A stretch of DNA of 5,330 nt from assembly GCA_020429545.1 (NCBI GenBank), contig JAGQLF010000063.1:1-5330 (forward strand). The letters run 5' to 3'. Below, one piece after another: positions 1 through 5,330 of this stretch. How positions within the stretch are numbered: position 1 is the stretch's first letter; every line of letters begins with the position of its first letter. Source of the stretch: Candidatus Dojkabacteria bacterium. Its GTDB lineage: Bacteria > Patescibacteriota > Dojkabacteria > J137. The notes below the pieces were generated by a model, which was given only the letters and a program-made list of their open reading frames with translations, was not told the DNA's origin and searched no databases. The position numbers and the translations under genes were made by a program.

Positions 1-1552
1 TAAACTCTTCTGTTGAAGAATTACCAATCACATAAGAAAACACGTCACCTGAAACACTGTCACGAACAGAAGTAACACCATTTAATCCAGCTGGAACATC
101 TAGTCCTCCGCAATACTGTACATTATTTATGTTTGAAGTATCTAGCACCTGATATTCTTGTCCGTTGTAACCAACAATTATTGCTCTGTTATCTATAACT
201 GTATTTCCTGTAACACTCATACCACTCGTATCATATGAATCTAAAATAGGAAGTGAGCCTGACTTATTAGTTGTATCGAGTATATAAAACTCATCAAAGC
301 TGCTTGAATAGGTTGTACCAATGTACACTCTATTCCCATCTTCACTTACAAATAAATCAGAGGACTGAGAGTAATTTAATTCTTTATATTTAGTAACACT
401 TAGATTACTTGGGTTAGATATATTTATTATTGCCAACTCATACCAGTCATTATAAAGAGATACAAATGCATAGTTTCCTCTAATTTCAATCTCCGAAATA
501 TATGCATTAAAAAAGATTCCTGTATTAATTGAATCAAGCTGAGATCTAGATCCACTCTTTGAGCTAAGATCAAATGATCTAAAGGTTCTACCTTGTGCCA
601 TAAAACCATAATTACCACTTATTGCAACGCTTGTTGCATCTGTTGATCCACTTGCATTAAAATAACCTATTTCTGAATAAGGTGCAGTATCTGTATCTAA
701 AATTACAATTTCTTTATTATCATCTGTCGTAGCTAAATATGTGTAACTTTCATCTCCAGTGATCGCAGTAGTAGAATAACCATTAAATTCTGCTTCAATG
801 TTTACACCAGCAGGATCAGTTGTGTGATCAATTACTAAATTCTGTAATGAATAGGAGGTAGAACCTAAAAATGCTTTCCCAGGTATAGAACTAACTATTG
901 TTGGAATACCAGATCCTGGAATATTATAAATTGTTTGTGTTAATTCTGGTTGACACCAGTTAGAATAAGATAAGCTTTCTAATTCAACTTCACCATCAAA
1001 ATTATTTGAAACCACAACTGTATCTAAATTTCCTGATTGAAAATCGGTCTCAAGTGAGTCAAACCATTCTGCAGATTGCCAACTATTCAAGAAGAAGGAA
1101 GATGTTAGTGAAACTGGTGTTCCTTCAATGCTATTCCATGATGCTGTTACAGTAATCATTCTTGTTGTTGAATCTAGATTACCAGATGAGGTGACAAATT
1201 CATTAGTACTACCTCTTTCTGCAGGGCTAACCGAAAAACTTACTGTTATATCGTCATTAGTTAATTCACCTTCAACTATTTCTACTGCATTACTATTTAT
1301 TACTAAATGTTTAGGATTTTCATCAGCTATTGATAAGATTTCTCTCCAATCATCACTTCTAAGAATTTTTAAACTCTGTACTGTCTCTTGAATTAAGATC
1401 TGTGCTTTAAACTTGGTTCGTTGATTAACGTCAACTCTTAATGCGTCGATACTAAAAAGTACCACAGAAGTGAAAACGATAGCGAAAAGTCCAACTGCAA
1501 GAATTATTTCAACTAATGCAAATCCTTTTTTTCTAAATAATATCTTTTTCAT
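1..1552 (-). CDS. Prepilin with C-terminal beta-propeller-like (LVIVD-type) repeats, partial (3' end off window)
   Basis: The frame is open without a stop from ATG at 1552 to the left edge: 517 codons, incomplete. The N-terminus is a type IV prepilin signal: basic leader with RKKG, predicted cleavage after Gly10, Phe11, then the conserved Glu15 (mature +5) and a hydrophobic helix to about residue 33. Residues 80-155 look like a small pilin beta domain ending ITVTASW...SSFFLNSW, as in PilV/GspI-like minor pilins. From about residue 269 a repeat of 45-48 residues recurs, with a GN/GD-(Y/R)-x-(F/Y) start and an IVILDT-like strand; this resembles LVIVD beta-propeller blades. Cys200 and Cys481 are the only cysteines. 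The start overlaps the GspH-like stop as ATGA, implying translational coupling. I infer a minor pilin carrying a surface or tip-displayed binding domain; its ligand is unknown. The prepilin call is firm, the propeller call good but unverified. Confidence 0.88.
   Translation of the reverse strand, partial: MKKILFRKKGFALVEIILAVGLFAIVFTSVVLFSIDALRVDVNQRTKFKAQILIQETVQSLKILRSDDWREILSIADENPKHLVINSNAVEIVEGELTNDDITVSFSVSPAERGSTNEFVTSSGNLDSTTRMITVTASWNSIEGTPVSLTSSFFLNSWQSAEWFDSLETDFQSGNLDTVVVSNNFDGEVELESLSYSNWCQPELTQTIYNIPGSGIPTIVSSIPGKAFLGSTSYSLQNLVIDHTTDPAGVNIEAEFNGYSTTAITGDESYTYLATTDDNKEIVILDTDTAPYSEIGYFNASGSTDATSVAISGNYGFMAQGRTFRSFDLSSKSGSRSQLDSINTGIFFNAYISEIEIRGNYAFVSLYNDWYELAIINISNPSNLSVTKYKELNYSQSSDLFVSEDGNRVYIGTTYSSSFDEFYILDTTNKSGSLPILDSYDTSGMSVTGNTVIDNRAIIVGYNGQEYQVLDTSNINNVQYCGGLDVPAGLNGVTSVRDSVSGDVFSYVIGNSSTEEF
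2..748 (-). other. Tandem beta-propeller-like repeats within the large prepilin
   Basis: Repeat units begin near residues 269, 315, 361, 408, 456 and 504 of the encoded protein. Each opens with a turn (GDES, SGN, RGN, DGN, IDN, SGD) followed by a Y/F/V-rich strand such as YTYLATT, YGFMAQ, YAFVSLY or VYIGTT. Four of them then carry an ILDT, IINIS, ILDTT or VLDTS strand about 14-20 residues later. Five units are complete and a sixth is entered at the window edge. This spacing and pattern match LVIVD-type repeats, which fold as propeller blades. A six- to eight-bladed propeller would place the stop some 50-150 codons beyond the edge; that is inference. Confidence 0.7.
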
Positions 1553-1995
1553 ATTGCTTCGATTATTCCTGCTGAGTTTATTGATACTGATATTGAATCT
1601 GCCTCATTTGAAATTACAAAACTACCTTCACTTACTGGTGTCTTCAACCCTAAGCTAAAAATAAGCTCATTACCACTTTCAAAATCAATATTGTTTATTG
1701 AGATTCCGTTATCTAAAATAAATACTTCTGTATCTGAAGCTAGGGCATAACTATCTCCTGTAAATAAAATATACCTGTCATTAAAAAAAGCTATTCCGTG
1801 GGAAGAATTATCTATTCCTGTATAAGACTTCTGTTGTTGAACGTAAATATCAGATTTCAAAGTAGTAACAGTTGAATCTAAATAATTTTGCGTAAATTCT
1901 CTAATAGCAATTGGAACTGCAAAAGCTACAGTAAATGACAATATTGCAAAAACTAAAAGTACTTCAATAAGGGTAAACGCTTTTTTAAACTTCAT
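1549..1995 (-). CDS. GspH/FimT-like type IV minor pilin (pseudopilin)
   Basis: The protein has 148 residues. A short basic leader (MKFKKA) is followed by FTLIEVLLVFAILSF, the canonical N-methylated pilin helix, with Glu11 at mature +5. The residue before the cleavage site is Ala6 rather than the near-universal Gly. Residues 60-85 (HGIAFFNDRYILFTGDSY) and the C-terminal strand pair (GSFVIS...SVSINSAGII) match the GspH/FimT layout, where the last strands read roughly 'vvis...vtvn..G'. There are no cysteines. The start overlaps the platform gene's 3' end by 11 nt with no good Shine-Dalgarno, so translation is probably coupled. In known T4P and T2SS systems these subunits prime fibre assembly and sit near the tip. 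It lies directly before the propeller prepilin, a likely partner. The class call is confident; the exact subfamily is less so. Confidence 0.9.
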   Translation of the reverse strand: MKFKKAFTLIEVLLVFAILSFTVAFAVPIAIREFTQNYLDSTVTTLKSDIYVQQQKSYTGIDNSSHGIAFFNDRYILFTGDSYALASDTEVFILDNGISINNIDFESGNELIFSLGLKTPVSEGSFVISNEADSISVSINSAGIIEAI

Positions 1996-3256
1996 TGATA
2001 CTACCAGTTAATTGATATATTGGACCAATAATTATTAGAGCCAACCCTCCAATCATAAATCCAATTACAATTAATAATAGTGGCTCGAGCAAAGTTGATA
2101 AGTTATTGGCAAGTTCTTCAACTTCTTCTGCATGATAATCATATAAATAACCAAGATTCTCTTCTAATGTACCTGTACTTTCTCCAACTTCAATCATTTT
2201 TATAAAAGTAGGTGGAAAATGCTTATCATAATCAGAAAGTGAATCAGCTACACTTCTTCCACTTTTAACATCAGCTACAACCTTTTCTAGAACTTTTTTA
2301 TATACAGAATTACTAACGGTGCTTGTTGCAATATCAAGAGCATTAACCAGAGGTATACCCGTTTCTAAAAGTATACTCAAAGTTCTAGCGAATGAAGCTA
2401 ATATATTATTTTCATTTAATTTCTTTATAACAGGTGTTTTTAGGCCAGCTATATCTTTAAAGCGCTTACCCGATTTAGATCTCAAGAATAAAAAGAATAA
2501 ACCTATAACTACTACAAGCGAAATAGCAAGAATAATTGAATTTTCTCTGATAAATTGAGACCCAGTTAAAATTGCCTTTGTCATAGAAGGTATATCTTCA
2601 AAAGATGTAAATAGGTCCTCAAGTTTAGGCAATATTAAAAAGATCACTCCTAACATTTCTACAAATGTTAATAAAAATACAATTCCAGGATATATTAAGG
2701 CTCCTTGAATTTTTTTACCAAGTGTATGTGCTTTCTTAAGATAGTCGGCTAAAAACAGTAAATTCTTTTCTAATGTTCCCCCCTGCTCACCAACTGTAAC
2801 AACTGAAACGATAATATCAGAAAATACTTTTGGATAATCTTTCATTGAATCAGCTAAATTCTGTCCGCCATCTATCTTGTCTCCAATTTCTAGATATATT
2901 TTTTGTAATCTTTCATCTGGTGTTTGATCAGCTAATGTCCTAACTGCTTCATTTAATGCTAATCCTGACCGTAACATCAAATATAGATTTCTAATGGATA
3001 CAAGAACTACAAGCTTGGATATTCCAGTAAAGTAAATTTGTCCTCCTTTCTTTTTTTTCTTTTTAGCCTTCTTGTCTGACTGAGGCAAGGCTTTTTCACC
3101 ATTAGATGGTTTTATTTCTGATGCAGACTCTACCTGTGTATTTTTTGAACTAGAATCAGGTTGTGGAGCAGGTACATCTTTTTTATCCGTGACGGCAGGA
3201 GTTTGAGTTTGGCTAGCCAATTTGGGTTGTTGCAAAGATATTTTTTCTTCTGACAT
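1985..3256 (-). CDS. pilC: Type IV pilus/type II secretion inner-membrane platform protein (PilC/GspF)
   Basis: The protein has 423 residues and acts as the membrane platform that couples the ATPase to pilin extrusion. It carries two T2SF domains, at about residues 83-211 and 286-408. Each has the family signature after its helical bundle: VGEQGGTLE (155-163) and VGESTGTLEENL (357-368). Membrane segments lie near 189-210, 240-258 and 391-412; the last follows LLEPLLLIVIG, typical of the family. Residues 1-72 are an extra Gln/Ser/Pro-rich stretch ending in a Lys cluster (KKAKKKKKK, 62-70) just before the first domain. That makes the protein slightly longer than the usual roughly 400 residues. 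The start is supported by an AAAGGAG ribosome site 5 nt upstream, the only clear one in this gene set. It follows the ATPase gene by 2 nt and overlaps the GspH-like gene by 11 nt. Whether the system is pilus or secretion cannot be settled from this gene alone. Confidence 0.96.
   Translation of the reverse strand: MSEEKISLQQPKLASQTQTPAVTDKKDVPAPQPDSSSKNTQVESASEIKPSNGEKALPQSDKKAKKKKKKGGQIYFTGISKLVVLVSIRNLYLMLRSGLALNEAVRTLADQTPDERLQKIYLEIGDKIDGGQNLADSMKDYPKVFSDIIVSVVTVGEQGGTLEKNLLFLADYLKKAHTLGKKIQGALIYPGIVFLLTFVEMLGVIFLILPKLEDLFTSFEDIPSMTKAILTGSQFIRENSIILAISLVVVIGLFFLFLRSKSGKRFKDIAGLKTPVIKKLNENNILASFARTLSILLETGIPLVNALDIATSTVSNSVYKKVLEKVVADVKSGRSVADSLSDYDKHFPPTFIKMIEVGESTGTLEENLGYLYDYHAEEVEELANNLSTLLEPLLLIVIGFMIGGLALIIIGPIYQLTGSINEV
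3041..3064 (-). other. Homopurine tract with internal AAAGGAGGA inside the PilC gene
   Basis: The coding strand is purine only over 24 nt. It contains runs of five and eight A (3064-3060 and 3058-3051) that encode the Lys cluster, followed by AAAGGAGGA (3049-3041), a near-perfect anti-SD match. The frame contains A-AAA-AAG, the heptamer used for -1 slippage in some bacterial genes. No ATG, GTG or TTG start lies at suitable distance downstream, and a -1 shift would end after about 20 codons, so no second product is evident. A ribosome pause or an indel hotspot is possible. Confidence 0.4.
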
Positions 3257-3258
3257 AA

Positions 3259-4572
3259 TTACTCCTTTAATGCTGTAACTCTAATTAATTCTGATAAGCT
3301 AATTAATCCCTCCCTCATCTTTTCAATTCCATCTTCTAAAATTAATTTTAGACCCTCTTTTCTGGCCTGGTTATATATTTGATCGGTGTTTGCACCAGAA
3401 ATAATTATCTTTCGTATTTCTTCAGTAATTTCCAGAACTTCATATAGACCAACTCTACCTTTATAACCATCTTCTGTTGATCCTTGAGTAGAAACTACAG
3501 GTTCAAATACTTGATCTCCTATTTTTAGATGTGCAGCTATATCTGGCCTGTATAACTTTAGTTCATTATATTCTTCCTGAGAAATCTTCTTCGGTTGTTT
3601 TTTTGTTGGATCTATCTTTCTTGCCAATCTCTGTGCAATAACAAGGTTCACTGTAGTTGCAACAAGATAAGGTTCAACTCCCATATCTATAAGTCTTGGA
3701 ATTGTTGTAACTGAGTCATTTGTGTGAATCGTAGAAAGCACTAAATGTCCTGTTAGTGCAGCATTTGTAGCAATCTTTGCCGTTTCAGAATCTCTAATTT
3801 CTCCAACCATTATTACATCTGGGTCCTGTCTTAAAATTGATCTAAGTCCATCACCAAAAGTTAAACCCGCCTTTTTATTAATTTGAACATGATTAACACC
3901 ATCAATTTCGTATTCTACTGGATCTTCTACAGTAGTAATATTAATCTCACGAGAATTTATTGTCTGCAAAATTGCATATAGTGATGTTGTTTTTCCAGAA
4001 CCGGTTGGACCTGAAGCAAAAATAGAACCATAAGGCTTCATATATGCCTTTTTTACAACTTCTAATTCATTTTCTCTAAATCCAAGATCTTCTAGTTTAA
4101 ATGATCTTCCGTTTTGAGTTAGTAAACGTATAACAACTTTTTCGCCCTTAGCTGTAGGCAAAATAGAGATTCTTGTATCTAGTTTTTGATCAAAAGTAAA
4201 TCTTATTCTTCCATCTTGCGGAGCAAAATGTTCATCTGTTCTTAGCTTTGCATTAACCTTAATTTTAAATACTAATGTTTCTTCGTATTTTTTTTCTATG
4301 TTGTAAATATCTTTTAGAATTCCATCTATTCTATATCTAACAACCATTTTGCCTTCATGAGGTTCAAGGTGAATATCTGATGCACCCTTATTTAATGCTG
4401 TTAGAACAATATCGTTTAACATTCCAGTTATTCCACGTTCTTCTGTTGATTCTGCAGTTTGAGATGCAACTGGAGTAGCGTTTGCTTCTTGAATTTTCTG
4501 TTCTGCTTCACTAAGTTGCTTTATCTTCTCTTGTTCTACAGCTTCATTTTTAGTATCTTTACTTTTTGCCAT
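3259..4572 (-). CDS. pilB: Type IV pilus extension ATPase (PilB/GspE family)
   Basis: The protein has 437 residues and is a cytoplasmic hexameric ATPase that powers fibre assembly. Visible motifs are Walker A GPTGSGKTTS (188-197), Asp box TVEDPVEYEI (214-223), Walker B DPDVIMVGEIRD (250-261, catalytic Glu258), and His box TGHLVLSTIHTND (274-286). The N2 region holds ASDIHLEPHEG (64-74) and the arginines of VRYRIDG (78-84). Residues 1-46 are charged, helix-prone and low complexity. The long N-terminal domain of typical PilB/GspE (about 550 residues in total) is absent. The Zn-binding tetracysteine insertion is present only as a cysteine-free loop (about 319-370) before KGRVGLYEVL, and the whole protein has no Cys. 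This segment, the GEIRD motif and the adjacent PilC favour PilB over PilT. The ATG lies 16 nt after a terminator T-tract, and the nearby GGAAG is only 1 nt from it, too close for a normal ribosome site. Confidence 0.95.
   Translation of the reverse strand: MAKSKDTKNEAVEQEKIKQLSEAEQKIQEANATPVASQTAESTEERGITGMLNDIVLTALNKGASDIHLEPHEGKMVVRYRIDGILKDIYNIEKKYEETLVFKIKVNAKLRTDEHFAPQDGRIRFTFDQKLDTRISILPTAKGEKVVIRLLTQNGRSFKLEDLGFRENELEVVKKAYMKPYGSIFASGPTGSGKTTSLYAILQTINSREINITTVEDPVEYEIDGVNHVQINKKAGLTFGDGLRSILRQDPDVIMVGEIRDSETAKIATNAALTGHLVLSTIHTNDSVTTIPRLIDMGVEPYLVATTVNLVIAQRLARKIDPTKKQPKKISQEEYNELKLYRPDIAAHLKIGDQVFEPVVSTQGSTEDGYKGRVGLYEVLEITEEIRKIIISGANTDQIYNQARKEGLKLILEDGIEKMREGLISLSELIRVTALKE
3262..3268 (-). 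promoter_or_regulatory. Shine-Dalgarno site of the PilC/GspF gene
   Basis: AAAGGAG lies 5 nt upstream of the ATG at 3256 and inside the last codons of the ATPase gene (…CTTAAAGGAGTAA-type context: Leu-Lys-Glu-stop). It fixes the PilC start. None of the other starts in the window has a comparable site. Confidence 0.8.
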
Positions 4573-4588
4573 ACTTCCAGTTTATGAT

Positions 4589-4622
4589 AAAAAAAGAAAG
4601 ACCTCAATGTTTGAGGTCTTTC
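4589..4622 (-). terminator. Intrinsic terminator between pilin and ATPase genes
   Basis: Read on the minus strand, a perfect 12-bp stem (GAAAGACCTCAA pairing with TTGAGGTCTTTC, 4622-4611 with 4607-4596) closes an ACA loop and is followed at once by seven T (4595-4589). It lies 19 nt after the pilin stop and ends 16 nt before the ATPase start. On the plus strand no T-tract follows the hairpin, so it should act in the minus direction only. It probably ends most pilin transcripts, with read-through into the assembly genes. Confidence 0.88.
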
Positions 4623-4641
4623 TATGAATTAGTTCTTTATA

Positions 4642-5097
4642 CTATCTTGAAACACTAATTGAACCACCACCTTCAACTCCTGGTGCATCAATTGTTACTC
4701 TTCCAGTTCCTTCTTCACAGATTGTATATCCAGTGTCTGATCCATCTCCAGAACCTGTACTTGGGTCTTCAGGAATACCTACAATATAGTCAGGTACTAA
4801 TGTAGCAGCTAAATCAATATTACCTACACCTGATCCAATTGTAGCAGGAGTACCTGTGCAAGCTGGGATTGTTCCTAAATCAGATAAAATATTGCCTTGC
4901 TCGGATGTGTATTGTGTTACAGCGTTAAGAATCTGTAATACATCTGAACTTCTTTCTGCATTTCTTGTATCTCTAAAGTTTTTTGCTGGATTAATAGCAA
5001 TAAATGTAATTGTTGCAAGAATAGCAATCAATGCAACAACAACTAGGATTTCAATAAGAGTGAATCCTTCCTTGTTTTGTTCTTGTGTACTCTTCAT
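4642..5097 (-). CDS. Type IV pilin, probable major subunit
   Basis: The protein has 151 residues and is secreted and polymerised into the fibre after prepilin-peptidase cleavage. The leader (MKSTQEQNKEG) is hydrophilic. Predicted cleavage is after Gly11, giving mature FTLIEILVVVALIAILATI with Glu16 at +5 and a helix to about residue 35. The helix continues as AINPAKNFRDTRNAERSSDV, a segment I recognise from pilins of Patescibacteria and Gram-positive T4P. The C-terminal part has DPSTGSGDGSDTGYTI (111-126) and ends in a Gly-rich strand. Cys80 and Cys127 are the only cysteines and could form the loop disulfide. It has its own strong promoter and terminator, as suits an abundant structural subunit. 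The ATG lacks a Shine-Dalgarno site, but it is the only start upstream of the leader. 'Major' is inferred from size, position and promoter; no second full pilin is present for comparison. Confidence 0.93.
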   Translation of the reverse strand: MKSTQEQNKEGFTLIEILVVVALIAILATITFIAINPAKNFRDTRNAERSSDVLQILNAVTQYTSEQGNILSDLGTIPACTGTPATIGSGVGNIDLAATLVPDYIVGIPEDPSTGSGDGSDTGYTICEEGTGRVTIDAPGVEGGGSISVSR

Positions 5098-5141
5098 GTA
5101 GAGTTTAAGAATAAAAAATAAATTATATCTAATAATACTTC

Positions 5142-5170
5142 AGTATAGGAAGGTAAAAATACGAAGTCAA
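5142..5170 (-). promoter_or_regulatory. Sigma70/sigmaA-type promoter of the pilin gene
   Basis: On the minus strand TTGACT (5170-5165) and TATACT (5147-5142) are separated by exactly 17 nt, each one base from consensus. Transcription would start near 5135, giving a leader of about 38 nt before the pilin ATG at 5097. A perfect TATAAT (5127-5122) lies further downstream but has no -35 partner and is less likely to be used. Confidence 0.75.
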
Positions 5171-5193
5171 TAGGAAATTTTTTATACGTATTT
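5157..5193. repeat. 7-bp inverted repeat in the divergent promoter region
   Basis: AAATACG (5157-5163) and CGTATTT (5187-5193) are inverted copies, centred 30 bp apart. The left arm sits between the -35 and -10 of the pilin promoter; the right arm is part of the palindrome ATACGTAT (5184-5191). This could be an operator, but arms this short in AT-rich DNA can occur by chance. Confidence 0.25.
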
Positions 5194-5216
5194 AGAATTC
5201 ATCTACTATTAATCTC

Positions 5217-5225
5217 TGTTAAAAT
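5217..5225 (+). promoter_or_regulatory. Extended -10 promoter candidate for the glycosyltransferase
   Basis: TG-T-TAAAAT matches the extended -10 pattern TGnTATAAT with one mismatch. No convincing -35 lies about 17 nt upstream. A start near 5232 would give a leader of about 15 nt before the TTG at 5247. Confidence 0.4.
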
Positions 5226-5246
5226 ATATGGATTTACTAATTCAAA

Positions 5247-5330
5247 TTGAAATATCGCTTACTTAGTTTAATTATTCCTGTATATAACGAAGAAAAAACA
5301 TTAGCATCTGTAGTTACAAGAGTAATTGAT
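5247..5330 (+). CDS. Family 2 glycosyltransferase, N-terminal fragment (3' end off window)
   Basis: Twenty-eight codons are visible and the frame is open to the right edge. The product begins MKYRLLSLIIPVYNEEKTLA, then SVVTRVID. The hydrophobic strand followed by PVYNEE is the start of the GT-A nucleotide-sugar binding fold of GT2 enzymes, close to the dolichyl/polyprenyl-phosphate sugar synthase type (DPM1-like). Such enzymes pass a sugar from UDP- or GDP-sugar to a lipid carrier or glycan at the inner membrane. A stop (TAA) lies two codons upstream, so TTG at 5247 is the only likely start; an ATG at 5228 is in another frame and stops after 12 codons. No Shine-Dalgarno site precedes it. It diverges from the pilin gene. 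A role in pilin or envelope glycosylation is possible but not shown. Confidence 0.8.
   Translation, partial: MKYRLLSLIIPVYNEEKTLASVVTRVID

Noticed and set aside
427..618. 63-codon minus-strand frame starting at an ATG at 618.
   Set aside because: It lies in a different frame inside the continuous 517-codon prepilin frame, and its product shows no motif; it is a shadow.
1128..1391. 87-codon plus-strand open frame.
   Set aside because: It is antisense to the well-supported prepilin gene, with no ribosome site and no recognisable motif.
1549..1552. Recoded UGA (glycine) as in Gracilibacteria/Absconditabacteria.
   Set aside because: TGA here ends a full-length GspH-like protein within an ATGA overlap, reading through it meets another stop within about a dozen codons, and no in-frame TGA occurs in the other genes.
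2319..2558. 79-codon plus-strand open frame.
   Set aside because: It is antisense to the second T2SF domain of the platform protein; composition reflects the opposite strand.
3041..3064. Programmed -1 frameshift at A-AAA-AAG in the platform gene.
   Set aside because: The -1 frame closes after about 20 codons without a recognisable product, and I see no clear downstream stem-loop; Lys coding explains the A-runs.
4856..5101. 81-codon plus-strand open frame.
   Set aside because: It is antisense to the pilin N-terminus; its hydrophobic look mirrors the pilin helix codons.
5228..5266. Short ATG frame (12 codons, MDLLIQIEISLT) before the glycosyltransferase, considered as a leader peptide or the true start.
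   Set aside because: It is out of frame with the GT2 motif, overlaps the TTG start, has no ribosome site and no attenuator structure follows it.

Overview
This window is a type IV pilus (T4P) or pseudopilus assembly locus from an AT-rich bacterium. GC is roughly one third, judged by eye. The pilin ending in a DP...GYTI region, an ATPase lacking the long N-terminal domain, a GspF with an added Lys-rich N-terminus, and prepilins carrying long passenger domains all resemble Candidate Phyla Radiation (Patescibacteria) genomes. That placement is an inference; a Gram-positive T4P locus is the main alternative. TAA, TAG and TGA all end genes here. TGA closes the GspH-like gene inside an ATGA overlap with the next start, so the standard bacterial code fits and the UGA=Gly code of Gracilibacteria/Absconditabacteria does not.

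The locus reads on the minus strand, right to left. A major-type pilin (5097-4642) follows a good sigma70-type promoter (TTGACT-17 nt-TATACT, 5170-5142). Next comes a strong intrinsic terminator (4622-4589) with a 12-bp stem and 7 T. Sixteen bases after its T-tract begins a tightly packed set: a PilB/GspE extension ATPase (4572-3259), a PilC/GspF platform protein (3256-1985, 2-nt gap), a GspH/FimT-like minor pilin (1995-1549, 11-nt overlap), and a large prepilin (1552 to beyond the left edge, 4-nt ATGA overlap). The last gene is open for all 517 codons visible. It joins a type IV prepilin N-terminus and a small pilin-like beta domain to a repeat region resembling an LVIVD-type beta-propeller.

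On the right, after a divergent intergenic region of about 145 bp, a family 2 glycosyltransferase starts on the plus strand at 5247 and leaves the window after 28 codons.

Together, the ATPase and platform would drive assembly of a pilin fibre. The GspH-like pilin and the propeller prepilin would be minor subunits that initiate the fibre or display a binding domain at its tip. No retraction ATPase (PilT), prepilin peptidase (PilD) or PilM/N/O genes are in the window. The most interesting items are the propeller-bearing prepilin, the terminator between pilin and ATPase, and the cysteine-free ATPase. I see no CRISPR array, RNA gene, insertion sequence or defence system.
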